The notes beneath the pieces are model-generated. The model saw only the letters and a program-made list of their open reading frames with translations, did not search any database and was not told the DNA's origin. A program made the position numbers and the translations under genes. Shown here one piece after another: positions 9,299 through 17,600 of a stretch of 64,000 nt of DNA. The stretch covers positions 248,001 through 312,000 of the forward strand of contig NZ_JACSGT010000001.1 in NCBI RefSeq assembly GCF_021504595.1, given 5' to 3'. The stretch comes from Chryseobacterium indicum (GTDB taxonomy: Bacteria > Bacteroidota > Bacteroidia > Flavobacteriales > Weeksellaceae). Position 1 is the stretch's first letter, and each line of letters starts with the position of its first letter.

Positions 9299-10168
9299 AC
9301 TCTTTTATTTTGTCATTGCGAGAATCGAATGCGACGAAACAATCTCATTCTCACATTATTTAATAAATTTTTATTTTCAACAATCGTAAACTTCCATTCT
9401 CCATCTTCCAACTTCCTTCTTTTTTAGGAGCTTTTTCCCGCTTTCCGCTGTATCTTTTGTTCAGCTTTGCTTCACAAAAGGATGCCGCTACAATCGAGGC
9501 TATGAGAAGGAAACGGTTAATTTCTACGAGTTAATCATGAACTTTCCAATATATAATATTTATTTGTAAAAGAAAATTCATTCCTCATCGATTAGAAATC
9601 ATCAATTATCAGTCATCACTTATCACTTATCACTTATCACTTATCACTTATCAATCATAATTAAAGACCACCCCGTCAAAAATTCATTCGAATTTTCGCC
9701 ACCCCTCCGGAGGAGGGGAATTGTTGCGGCTTTTTTCAATATTATCCTTATGATATAATAAGAATGACAAAGATACTGTCATTTGCTGAGTGAAACGCCT
9801 TTAGGAAAGGAAAATAAACACAATATTTTATTGTTTTCTTTTTTTTATTGATTTTTTGCTTTTCGCTGTATCTTTCAATCATCAATCATCAATCATCAAT
9901 CATCACTTATCACTTATCACTTATCACTTATCAATCATAATAAAAGACCACCCCGTCAAAAATTCATTCGAATTTTTGCCACCCCTCCAAAGGAGGGGAA
10001 TTGTTACGTCTTTTTCAACATTATCTTGTCGTACAAATACGGAGAACAAATATACTGTCATTTGCTGAGTAGAACGCCTTTGCGAACGGAAAATATCCGC
10101 AATACTTTCAAAAAGACATTGCGACCATTGCGTTAAAAAAAACATTTCACTTTCTAATTGTCTAGGTA
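9299..10168. repeat. Gene-free stretch with a duplicated repeat of about 220 bp
   Basis: No credible gene. Two copies of one block lie at about 9609-9828 and 9889-10108. Each copy starts with ACTTATC tandem units (four or more), then AGACCACCCCGTCAAAAATT, a hairpin CCCCTCC..GGAGGGG, and the shared segment ATACTGTCATTTGCTGAGT followed by AACGCCTTT. The copies differ at scattered positions. The CCCCTCC..GGAGGGG hairpin may act as a terminator-like or repeat-extragenic-palindrome structure. Confidence 0.75.
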
Positions 10169-10567
10169 TTAATGCGTAAACTCATTCCCGCAATAATAAC
10201 AGACAAATTTATGACTCGTTAAAATCGAAATTCCGAAAAAACTGGTCGCACTGTCGTCCCTGTAAATATGATTAGAACCACATTTCGGACAAACGAAATC
10301 AAATTCAGGATCTGCAATGGTGTGTTCCACTTCCAGAGAAAATTCTTCGTTTTCCCTGTAATCTTTCAATGCCTGATTGGCTTTTTCAAGATCCTCTTCA
10401 AAAACCTGCAACTGAATTCCGCCAACCGCCTGAGAAAGCAGCCAGTCCGACTGGATCAGTTGTTCGTTTGCAATAAAACTGTTGATGCCGCTTTCCGCAA
10501 GAATCTGTTTGTCCCGGTTCGCCTGAAGCGCCGTTTCATAAAATTTGAATTTAACCAGTTCACTCAT
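10169..10567 (-). CDS. DUF2007 domain protein with C-terminal zinc ribbon
   Basis: 132 aa. The first 70 residues match the DUF2007 (putative signal-transducing) domain: short ferredoxin-like unit with GIxSFIANEQ and VGGIQLQVFEEDLEKA segments. The C-terminal 45 residues hold a zinc ribbon, CPKCGSNH...CYYCGNEF. No signal peptide. Monocistronic, with repeats on both sides. Domain assignment is fairly secure, biochemical role unknown. Confidence 0.8.
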   Translation of the reverse strand: MSELVKFKFYETALQANRDKQILAESGINSFIANEQLIQSDWLLSQAVGGIQLQVFEEDLEKANQALKDYRENEEFSLEVEHTIADPEFDFVCPKCGSNHIYRDDSATSFFGISILTSHKFVCYYCGNEFTH

Positions 10568-11410
10568 CGTCTTTTTACTTTTTCCATCTTTTTTATAAAT
10601 ATAGTTATTTTTATTTTTTTAAGAATGAACTTACGCAACGTAATGTAAGCGCAACAGATTCCAATTTATTTTCTTATAAAATTTTAAACAAATCATTGTA
10701 AATCCAACCACCACCATGGGCTGAGCGGAGTCGAAGCGCACATCGTTGCCATCCCATTTTAAACAGATCATTGTTAATCACACCCGTCACCGTACGCTGA
10801 GCGGAGTCGAAGCACAAATCATCCTGAATTAACCATTCCAAAATTGTTTAAATCCGCAAAGGACGCAATATTTTTTAACACACTCTATCTGTTTAGGGCG
10901 CAAAGATTTTATCTCCGATAAAATTTTAATGAAGATATTTCTAAGGTAACCGTACGCTTCTGTTACGCTCTTTTTACTGCTGGGTTGATTTGTTTGCATG
11001 ACTGAATTTCTGAAATCTGTTTTTTGTTTGTTTTTAAAAGATGTTTTTTGATGAACGGAGTAAAATTACCACAGAAATGTCCATTTTCCGCCATCATAAA
11101 AAATTCTGACCGGTTTTGACTGCTTTTGACCGGTTTTGACCGGTTTGAAAACCCATTTCTTCGGATCATGTTCGGGTCTTCTTCGGATCGGCTTCGGAAA
11201 AATGGGATTTTTTCCGAAGGATTCCCGAACAACAGCCGAAGGCTTTCGGGAGAATTTTATGAAATATTTCTGCTTCATTGTACGCTTCGGCTCCGCTCAG
11301 CGTACTTCATTACCACTCCATTTTAAACAAATCATTGCAAACCACACCCACCACCGTGCGCTTCGGCTCCGCTCAGCGCACATCATTGCTACTTAATTTT
11401 AAACAAATCA

Positions 11411-11850
11411 TTGTACCCAAACCTGCCACCGTGCGCTGAGCGGAGCCGAAGCGCACAGTAAATAAAATTTGCCGTTGAAAAATATTTTGTCTAATTTCGT
11501 TTCCGGATTATAACGGGAAAATGGGAAGCTCCACGCTTCTTTTTTTTCGATTAATTTCCAACCTTTTTAAAAATTTTTGCATCTTTAAAATAAAACGACA
11601 CCTTTTGTCGTTACAGGGATGTAACTTTGCAGAAGATAAAAAGACTAAAAGCTTTTTACCATTCTGATTTTAAAAAAAACTAAAAAACAGGCTGTCAAAA
11701 GCCGATAAAAAACAAAAACCATGAATACAACAAATGATTTTCGAGCAGATTCTATCCGGAATACATTTTTAAGAATGAGGGTTTCCTTATTTTTTTAACC
11801 CGTTCTATTCTTAATTTCACCTTTACAATAACGTTAAAATTACACTAAGT
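11411..11850 (+). promoter_or_regulatory. Conserved leader of RHS locus 1
   Basis: Nearly identical to 31121-31562 ahead of locus 2. It holds a -7-like AATTTTTG (11572-11579), then a perfect hairpin AACGACA-CCTTT-TGTCGTT (11594-11612), then the short ORF at 11721-11798. The long (about 265 nt) structured leader suggests post-transcriptional control of the operon, but no known riboswitch is recognised. Confidence 0.5.
11721..11798 (+). CDS. Short leader ORF, 25 aa
   Basis: Starts MNTTNDFRADSIRNTF and ends RMRVSLFF. Its counterpart before locus 2 (31433-31510) has the same length and differs by only one synonymous (Arg) and one conservative (Val/Ile) change, while flanking leader sequence has several indels. 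This suggests selection on the reading frame. It lies 52 nt before the first operon gene. Function unknown; translation unproven. Confidence 0.4.
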   Translation: MNTTNDFRADSIRNTFLRMRVSLFF

Positions 11851-13452
11851 ATGAAAAAACTCAGCATGAGTGTGTTCACTCTGTGCAGCATTCTGGGGGT
11901 GTATGCCCAGGAAGTGGTCTGGCAGAAAGACATCCGGTCTTCTACGCAGGACTTTCTCTCACAGGTCACCACGACCATCGATCAGCAGTATTTAATTACC
12001 GGAAGCAGCATCCATTCTGACAACCAACAACCATCATCCGGCAGCCAAAAGCAGAACAACGGTTACGATTTTCATCTGGTAAAACTTAACCAGCAGGGCG
12101 AAGAGGTCTGGGAAAAATATTTCTCAGGGAAAAACCATGACTTTTTGTCGGCAACGGTCAACACACAGGAAGGCGGATTTCTTCTTGCCGGAACTTCCTA
12201 CAGCGGAAAAGGACTGGATAAAAAAGACGATTCCAAAGGCGGATCGGATTTCTGGCTCATCCGCATCAACGAATTCGGCGATGAATTATGGCAGAAAACC
12301 ATAGGCAGTGCTGCAGATGAAGAAGCAAGGGCGGTGATTCAGACCACGGATATGGGGTTCTTTGTCACTGGCAATGTGCAGAACTCACCGAAAGGCTACG
12401 GCTCCAAAGATGTTTTGGTAGTACGACTGGATAAAAACGGGAAGGAATTATCCCAATTGCTATTAGGAGGTAGAGGCTTGGATGAAGTGGAAAAGATGAT
12501 TCCCACCAAAGACGGGGGAGCCTTGTTAGGGATCTATTCGAGAAGCGGGGCTTTGGTAGGAAGCGGGAAGGCAGAGGCTGGAAGTAAAGCCAAGCAGACA
12601 GAAAATTATGGCGAAGGCGATTACTGGATCGTGAAACTTTCGAAAGACGGAAAAGTGGAATGGGAAAAGAACTTTGGCGGAAAAGGCGACGATCATCTAA
12701 GAACGCTGGCACTGACTTCAACAGGCTATCTGATCGGTGGAGAATCCAGATCGGAAAGATCGGGAAACAAATCCGTAGGTATTGAAGAGGGAACCGACCT
12801 TTGGTTACTCTCCATTGATGAAAGGGGTGAAGAACTCTGGCAGAAATCCTACAGCTTTAAAAACAGGGATGTTCTGATGGGGATGAGTGTGATTGCCGGG
12901 AAGCAGGAAGACGGAAGCGGGAAGTCTAAAGGCATCCTGCTGGGCGGTTACACACAGGCGGAAGGCAGGATTGAAAATGATGACGAGACTTTCTGGATGC
13001 TGTATCTCGACCAGAACGGAAATGAACAGTGGAGAAAGCACGTAAAAGGAGAATCCCGAAAAAAAGAAGAGAGATTATCTGATATTAAGCTGAACCGTGA
13101 CGGATCGATTGTTCTCGCAGGAACCAGCGCAGAGGAACTGGGAAAAGAAAACTGGAAGATCGTTAAGCTGGGTGACAAACAGGTTGACCAGCTGATCGAA
13201 AAGCAGGACATCAGGATCTACCCGAACCCGGTAACTGATTATGTGTATGTGGAGCTTGGATTTGAGGGCTTGAGAGAAGGAGCGTTTGAAGCTGAAATTG
13301 CAGTGTATGATATGGGCGGAAGAAAGCTTGAAACGGTAAAGACAAAAAATAAGATCACCAAGATCAATACCCAACCACTGATTCAGGGGGCATATCTGGT
13401 GGTGGTGAAAACCAATGACAAAACGGCGAATGCCAAATTGATTAAAAAATAA
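11851..13452 (+). CDS. T9SS-sorted propeller-like secreted protein (RHS locus 1)
   Basis: 533 aa. Signal peptide ends at V-Y-A-Q (about residue 20). The middle (about 21-440) contains repeated units with the pattern DFWLIRINEFGDELWQKTIG, DYWIVKLSKDGKVEWEKNFGG and DLWLLSIDERGEELWQKSYS, each followed by a Gly/Asp segment, as in beta-propeller-like repeats. The C-terminus (about 450-533) is a type A T9SS sorting domain: IYPNPVTDYVYVEL, then VYDMGGRKLETVKT and a GAYLVVVKT strand with a Lys end. Type IX export and surface attachment are expected. It is the first gene of a tight operon (5-nt gap to RHS-A). A paralogue, most positions identical, begins locus 2. Inferred role: surface anchor or carrier for the RHS proteins. 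Confidence 0.8.
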   Translation: MKKLSMSVFTLCSILGVYAQEVVWQKDIRSSTQDFLSQVTTTIDQQYLITGSSIHSDNQQPSSGSQKQNNGYDFHLVKLNQQGEEVWEKYFSGKNHDFLSATVNTQEGGFLLAGTSYSGKGLDKKDDSKGGSDFWLIRINEFGDELWQKTIGSAADEEARAVIQTTDMGFFVTGNVQNSPKGYGSKDVLVVRLDKNGKELSQLLLGGRGLDEVEKMIPTKDGGALLGIYSRSGALVGSGKAEAGSKAKQTENYGEGDYWIVKLSKDGKVEWEKNFGGKGDDHLRTLALTSTGYLIGGESRSERSGNKSVGIEEGTDLWLLSIDERGEELWQKSYSFKNRDVLMGMSVIAGKQEDGSGKSKGILLGGYTQAEGRIENDDETFWMLYLDQNGNEQWRKHVKGESRKKEERLSDIKLNRDGSIVLAGTSAEELGKENWKIVKLGDKQVDQLIEKQDIRIYPNPVTDYVYVELGFEGLREGAFEAEIAVYDMGGRKLETVKTKNKITKINTQPLIQGAYLVVVKTNDKTANAKLIKK

Positions 13453-13457
13453 TACAA

Positions 13458-16400
13458 ATGAGAAAAATAACTGGTATAAATAAAACAATAACAACCTTAA
13501 TGCTTGTTTTATTTATTGTACAAAAAGGATGGTCACAGGAACCCTCGATGCCTTCTGTGGTAAAACCCTCTCCAAATGCTGCAGCGTTAGGCAAATACGG
13601 AGAATATCCTGTCAGCAACTATACAGGTACTCCTGGCATTAGTATTCCTATTTATACCGTAAGATCTGGTGAAATAGAATTACCGATTTCTTTATCTTAT
13701 CATGCTTCTGGTATAAAAGTTAATGAAGAATCTAGCTGGGTGGGATTAGGATGGTCTCTTAACACAGGAGGCGTTATCTCAAGACAAGTGATGAAAATCG
13801 ATGATTTTAAAGAAAATACAGGATATGTTATGGGTGGATATTCCTATCCTCAAATTGGAGGAGATAATACGGCATATGGCAATTACTACCCAAGTGCAGC
13901 ATCCGCTGTTGGCTTTCCTGCACCATATACTTATCCTGAGACTGAATTTATGTATGGCGGAACTTCAGGAAAAGATACAGAACCTGACATTTATTCATAC
14001 AACTTTTTTGGTTACTCCGGTAAATTAATAATCAAGGTGATAGAAAATGGGATAATACGAGCTGTACCCACTGATCAGAATAATTTGAATTTTATCTACC
14101 ACCAAGATATTAAACAATGGGAAGTAATTGATGTAAAAGGATGGAAATATTTTTTTGGCACCACGGAACTCTCTAAAACATCTACAATTTCTGTAAATTC
14201 ATATGATACAGAAGCTGTAGAAACCGCATGGTATATAGATAAGGTGATTACTCCCAAAGGTGATAAAATAGATTTTTTGTATTTTAAGAATAATGGATAT
14301 GTAAATAATTTTGGAGGGATTAGTGAAGATAAAAGTTTTGAGACCCCATGTGGAATGTATCCGTTGGTTTATAATGCAAATATATCCAGTAACACTAATA
14401 ACCTACTAACTAAAAGTTATGGAAAAACAAAGGAGGTATATCCGTATAAAATAATATTCAATGATGGATCATTGACATTCAATAGGAATGGAGAAGAACG
14501 TTTAGACAGAACCTATGAGCTGCAGGCTAGCCCTCCGCAAGCATTGAACAACATAATAATAGAAGATTCAAATAATCATAAAATAGAAGACATTTTTTTT
14601 AAAACAAGTTATTTTAATTCCCAACAAAGCTCACTTTCGGATAAGGAAATGTATTTACGTCTGAAATTAAATGAAGTAGTTTTTTATCCACTTTCAAATA
14701 ATCCTCAATCTTATAAATTCCAATACAATTCTGTTTCCTTACCTAAAAAGGATTCATATTCTATAGACCAATGGGGATATTATAATGGAGCCAACAATAC
14801 CAGTTTACAGCCTTATGAAAATGTAGTTGCCGGTATGGACTTATATGGTCCTGTCAATGAATCTAACACAGGGCTATTTTCTACTATGGTTCCGTTTTAC
14901 TATAATAATGCAAATGGATTCTTGGTCATTGGAGCAGACCGAGAAACCAACAAAGATTTCATTCAGGCAGGATTGCTGAACTCAATATCATTCCCTACAG
15001 GCGGAAAAACTAAATTTGAATACGAACCTAATGAATTTCGAACAAAAACAGGTTATTATGCGGTTGCCCCGGAAATCGTATCAACAACTTCAGCAGGTAC
15101 CATTGAAAGCTCTTTTACATTAACCAGAAAGACGTTTGTATTACTGAACTATTCTTATGATAATGCTGCAACATATGAAAGCGATCCTTTCATATACAAC
15201 AAAGTCTTGAACACAAATGTGGTTCTCGAAAAGCAAGATGGAACTAAAATATTAAAATTTTTCCCTTCAAAAAAGAATAATTCAGCTTACTTCAATAATA
15301 CAACCAAAAAATATGCATCAATTCTTTTGGAGCCGGGAGTATATAAAATCAAGTCAGATAATGGAGGCTTTACTTATTTTAATATACAGCTTACCGCGAA
15401 AATTTTAAAGGATGGTATAGGTCAAACTACTAAAATAGGAGGAGGAGTACGCATAAAATCTATACAGAATTATGATGGATCAGGAAATCTTTATAAAAAG
15501 AGTTTTACATATCTAAATGATGATGGAACCACATCAGGAAAAATGATGGCGGATATTTTTAATTTTTATAATGAAACTCAATTGATTAAATATTTTGGAA
15601 AAACCTACACTCCGAATTATATATGGGACGCAGAAGAGACTTTATTAAATTCGATCTCTAATTTGAACCAAACCTCATGCTGGCCTGATATTGATGGGGG
15701 TGCAGGGCGCTGGCGAAATATTAAAGCTTTCAGCAGTAGTGTTATTCCAGAAGGGTCTTCCGCTGGCGGTCGTGCTATAGGTTATTCTCAGGTAACTGTT
15801 GCAGAGACAAATCCTATTCCATTTTCTCAAGTTCCTAATCTTGGAAAGTCAGTCTATCAGTATAAAAATCAGCCAGATACTCAGTTAGGGTGGTTTTTAC
15901 CTAATCTCAAGGAATATGAACATGATGATAACGGGCAGTTAATTTCCGAGAAATATTACGACGGAGGAAATAATATTCTGAAAGAAAAAACTACAGAATA
16001 CACTCCTGGTGCAACATATAGCCAAAAAGGATTTAGGGTTATCAGCGGAAATTTTGCTAAATATTGTAGTTATGCTGTTCAGGGAGCCTGTAATCCCAGC
16101 ACTGATATTCCATTCAACCGTTTCTATAAGAAAGATGTAACCTGGTGGTATACCAGTAAAATAATTGAAAAAGATTATACATCTGTGGGAGGCGCACCTA
16201 TTATCACTACAAAAAACTTTTTTTATGATAATTCCAGCCATAAACAACTAACGAAGGAAGAAACTGTTTTTCCACAATCAACTACACAAAAGACATACAG
16301 GTATGCAGACGAAGAAGTAAATCAGCTAATGAAATCAAAAAACATGATTGGTATTCCATTGGTCAGTTCAACCCAAAAAACCATTGACGGAACAACAAAG

Positions 16401-17594
16401 ACTTTGCAAAAAGTAGAAACCTATTTCCCCAAAACTTTGGCAGAGACTTCTGCTACCAATGGGCTTTTATTGCCATTATCTACAAAAACATATGCATTAG
16501 ACAACCTTGCTTCTCCTAATAATTTTGTAACATATGATAAATATGATTCTAACGGAAATATCCTTCAATATTCAGAAAAAGGCATTAATCCCGTCTCGTT
16601 TATCTGGGGGTACAATAAAACTCTTCCTATCGCAAAGATTGAAGGGGTCAGCTATGATGCTTTAATGGGGATTTCCGGGATCAGCAGCTTAGTAGATGAT
16701 TTGGTTTCCAAATCAAATCAAGATACTGATATAAACTCTGAAAATCTTCTAATCCAGAAGCTAGATGCTTTCCGAAGCAATCCGAATCTTTCCAATTATC
16801 AAATCAGTACCTATACTTATAATCCTTTAATTGGTCTTACAAGTGTAACACCACCAAACGGGATTCGCGAAATGTATGTATATGATGATAATAACCGTTT
16901 GAAGCAGGTAGTTGATTTAAATGGGAATATTTTGAAAGAAAATAAATATAATTATACTAACAGTGTTTTGAACGATACCTTTATTGCAGGAATTACAGGA
17001 TCTGAAAACATATCATTATCTGTTAATAATACAAGCATACAGTCCATATATACATTTACAATGCCTAATATGCCTAATGATCTTCATTATTATTGGTCAA
17101 TTAACCCAACTACAGGTGCCAGTTATCCCGTTTCGAATGATAGTCCTTCAATAAATATCACTTTTACAAATCCTGGAGTTTATACTCTTAATCTATATGC
17201 TGTCAGATCTTCAACCGGAGAATCGGTAAGCTTCTCAAAGACGATAAATGTGGCTTCTTATTCTCCATCCTACAATGGTTCTAACTTTGAAGCAATAGCT
17301 CCTACCGTATTTCAAACGAGTGGTCTATATCTTAATGGAAACAATGTATCTGGATATTTTGTATTCAGACCCGGGATTTTTACGGGAACAAAAGATATCG
17401 CTCTTATTCCTTCAGATAAAATTCCTTTAACAGACAGAACAGTAAGTTATTCTGAAATAAACTCAGCTGCGGGGATTAACAGACAGTGGACGTTCACATT
17501 TAAAAACACAGGAGTTTTGAGTGCATCTTACAATGGTACACCACTTACCAGTACCACAGATGTAACAATTAACTCTTTCCAATATCAAAAATAA
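13458..17594 (+). CDS. RHS-A1: large secreted YD-repeat protein with C-terminal extension
   Basis: 1378 aa, signal peptide ending near G-W-S-Q (about residue 27). The N-terminal region has the SpvB/TcB-like segment with ISIPIYTVRSGEIELPISLSYHASGIKV and WVGLGWSLNTGGVISR motifs. The body holds YD-type repeats, ending in FIWGYNKTLPIAKIEG and TYTYNPLIGLTSVTPPNG...MYVYDDNNRLKQV at about 1050-1160. Unlike its locus-2 counterpart it continues for about 190 residues with a PKD-like Ig domain (YYWSINPTTG..., NPGVYTLNLYAV) and a final beta-rich domain. It carries no RHS core and no toxin tip. It probably forms the first half of a split RHS cocoon with the next gene, 6 nt away. Confidence 0.8.
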   Translation: MRKITGINKTITTLMLVLFIVQKGWSQEPSMPSVVKPSPNAAALGKYGEYPVSNYTGTPGISIPIYTVRSGEIELPISLSYHASGIKVNEESSWVGLGWSLNTGGVISRQVMKIDDFKENTGYVMGGYSYPQIGGDNTAYGNYYPSAASAVGFPAPYTYPETEFMYGGTSGKDTEPDIYSYNFFGYSGKLIIKVIENGIIRAVPTDQNNLNFIYHQDIKQWEVIDVKGWKYFFGTTELSKTSTISVNSYDTEAVETAWYIDKVITPKGDKIDFLYFKNNGYVNNFGGISEDKSFETPCGMYPLVYNANISSNTNNLLTKSYGKTKEVYPYKIIFNDGSLTFNRNGEERLDRTYELQASPPQALNNIIIEDSNNHKIEDIFFKTSYFNSQQSSLSDKEMYLRLKLNEVVFYPLSNNPQSYKFQYNSVSLPKKDSYSIDQWGYYNGANNTSLQPYENVVAGMDLYGPVNESNTGLFSTMVPFYYNNANGFLVIGADRETNKDFIQAGLLNSISFPTGGKTKFEYEPNEFRTKTGYYAVAPEIVSTTSAGTIESSFTLTRKTFVLLNYSYDNAATYESDPFIYNKVLNTNVVLEKQDGTKILKFFPSKKNNSAYFNNTTKKYASILLEPGVYKIKSDNGGFTYFNIQLTAKILKDGIGQTTKIGGGVRIKSIQNYDGSGNLYKKSFTYLNDDGTTSGKMMADIFNFYNETQLIKYFGKTYTPNYIWDAEETLLNSISNLNQTSCWPDIDGGAGRWRNIKAFSSSVIPEGSSAGGRAIGYSQVTVAETNPIPFSQVPNLGKSVYQYKNQPDTQLGWFLPNLKEYEHDDNGQLISEKYYDGGNNILKEKTTEYTPGATYSQKGFRVISGNFAKYCSYAVQGACNPSTDIPFNRFYKKDVTWWYTSKIIEKDYTSVGGAPIITTKNFFYDNSSHKQLTKEETVFPQSTTQKTYRYADEEVNQLMKSKNMIGIPLVSSTQKTIDGTTKTLQKVETYFPKTLAETSATNGLLLPLSTKTYALDNLASPNNFVTYDKYDSNGNILQYSEKGINPVSFIWGYNKTLPIAKIEGVSYDALMGISGISSLVDDLVSKSNQDTDINSENLLIQKLDAFRSNPNLSNYQISTYTYNPLIGLTSVTPPNGIREMYVYDDNNRLKQVVDLNGNILKENKYNYTNSVLNDTFIAGITGSENISLSVNNTSIQSIYTFTMPNMPNDLHYYWSINPTTGASYPVSNDSPSINITFTNPGVYTLNLYAVRSSTGESVSFSKTINVASYSPSYNGSNFEAIAPTVFQTSGLYLNGNNVSGYFVFRPGIFTGTKDIALIPSDKIPLTDRTVSYSEINSAAGINRQWTFTFKNTGVLSASYNGTPLTSTTDVTINSFQYQK

Positions 17595-17600
17595 TAAAAG

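Larger units (their letters stand above)
10568..11850. repeat. Repeat-rich non-coding block before RHS locus 1
   Basis: No credible ORF except a 25-aa leader ORF (11721-11798). Five copies of an 18-bp core, GCTGAGCGGAG(T/C)CGAAGC, lie at 10720, 10796, 11284, 11360 and 11435; those at 11284 and 11360 are in reverse orientation although the surrounding spacer sequence (ATTTTAAACAAATCATTG...) keeps the same orientation. A segment GCGCAAAGATTTTATCTCCG at about 10899 recurs at about 30812. Short ACCGGTTTTGAC repeats lie around 11105-11145. From about 11411 the sequence is a near copy of 31121-31562. Confidence 0.8.

Noticed and set aside
9856..10145. ORFs of about 70 codons in the 9.9 kb repeat
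   Set aside because: They are made of the ACTTATC microsatellite and the duplicated block.
11126..11396. Overlapping ORFs of 66-89 codons on both strands around 11.0-11.4 kb
   Set aside because: They run through repeat cores and low-complexity sequence, have no start context and no family; shadows of repeats.
11572..11720. Known riboswitch or T-box in the RHS leader
   Set aside because: Only one simple hairpin is clear and no conserved riboswitch core could be matched by eye.
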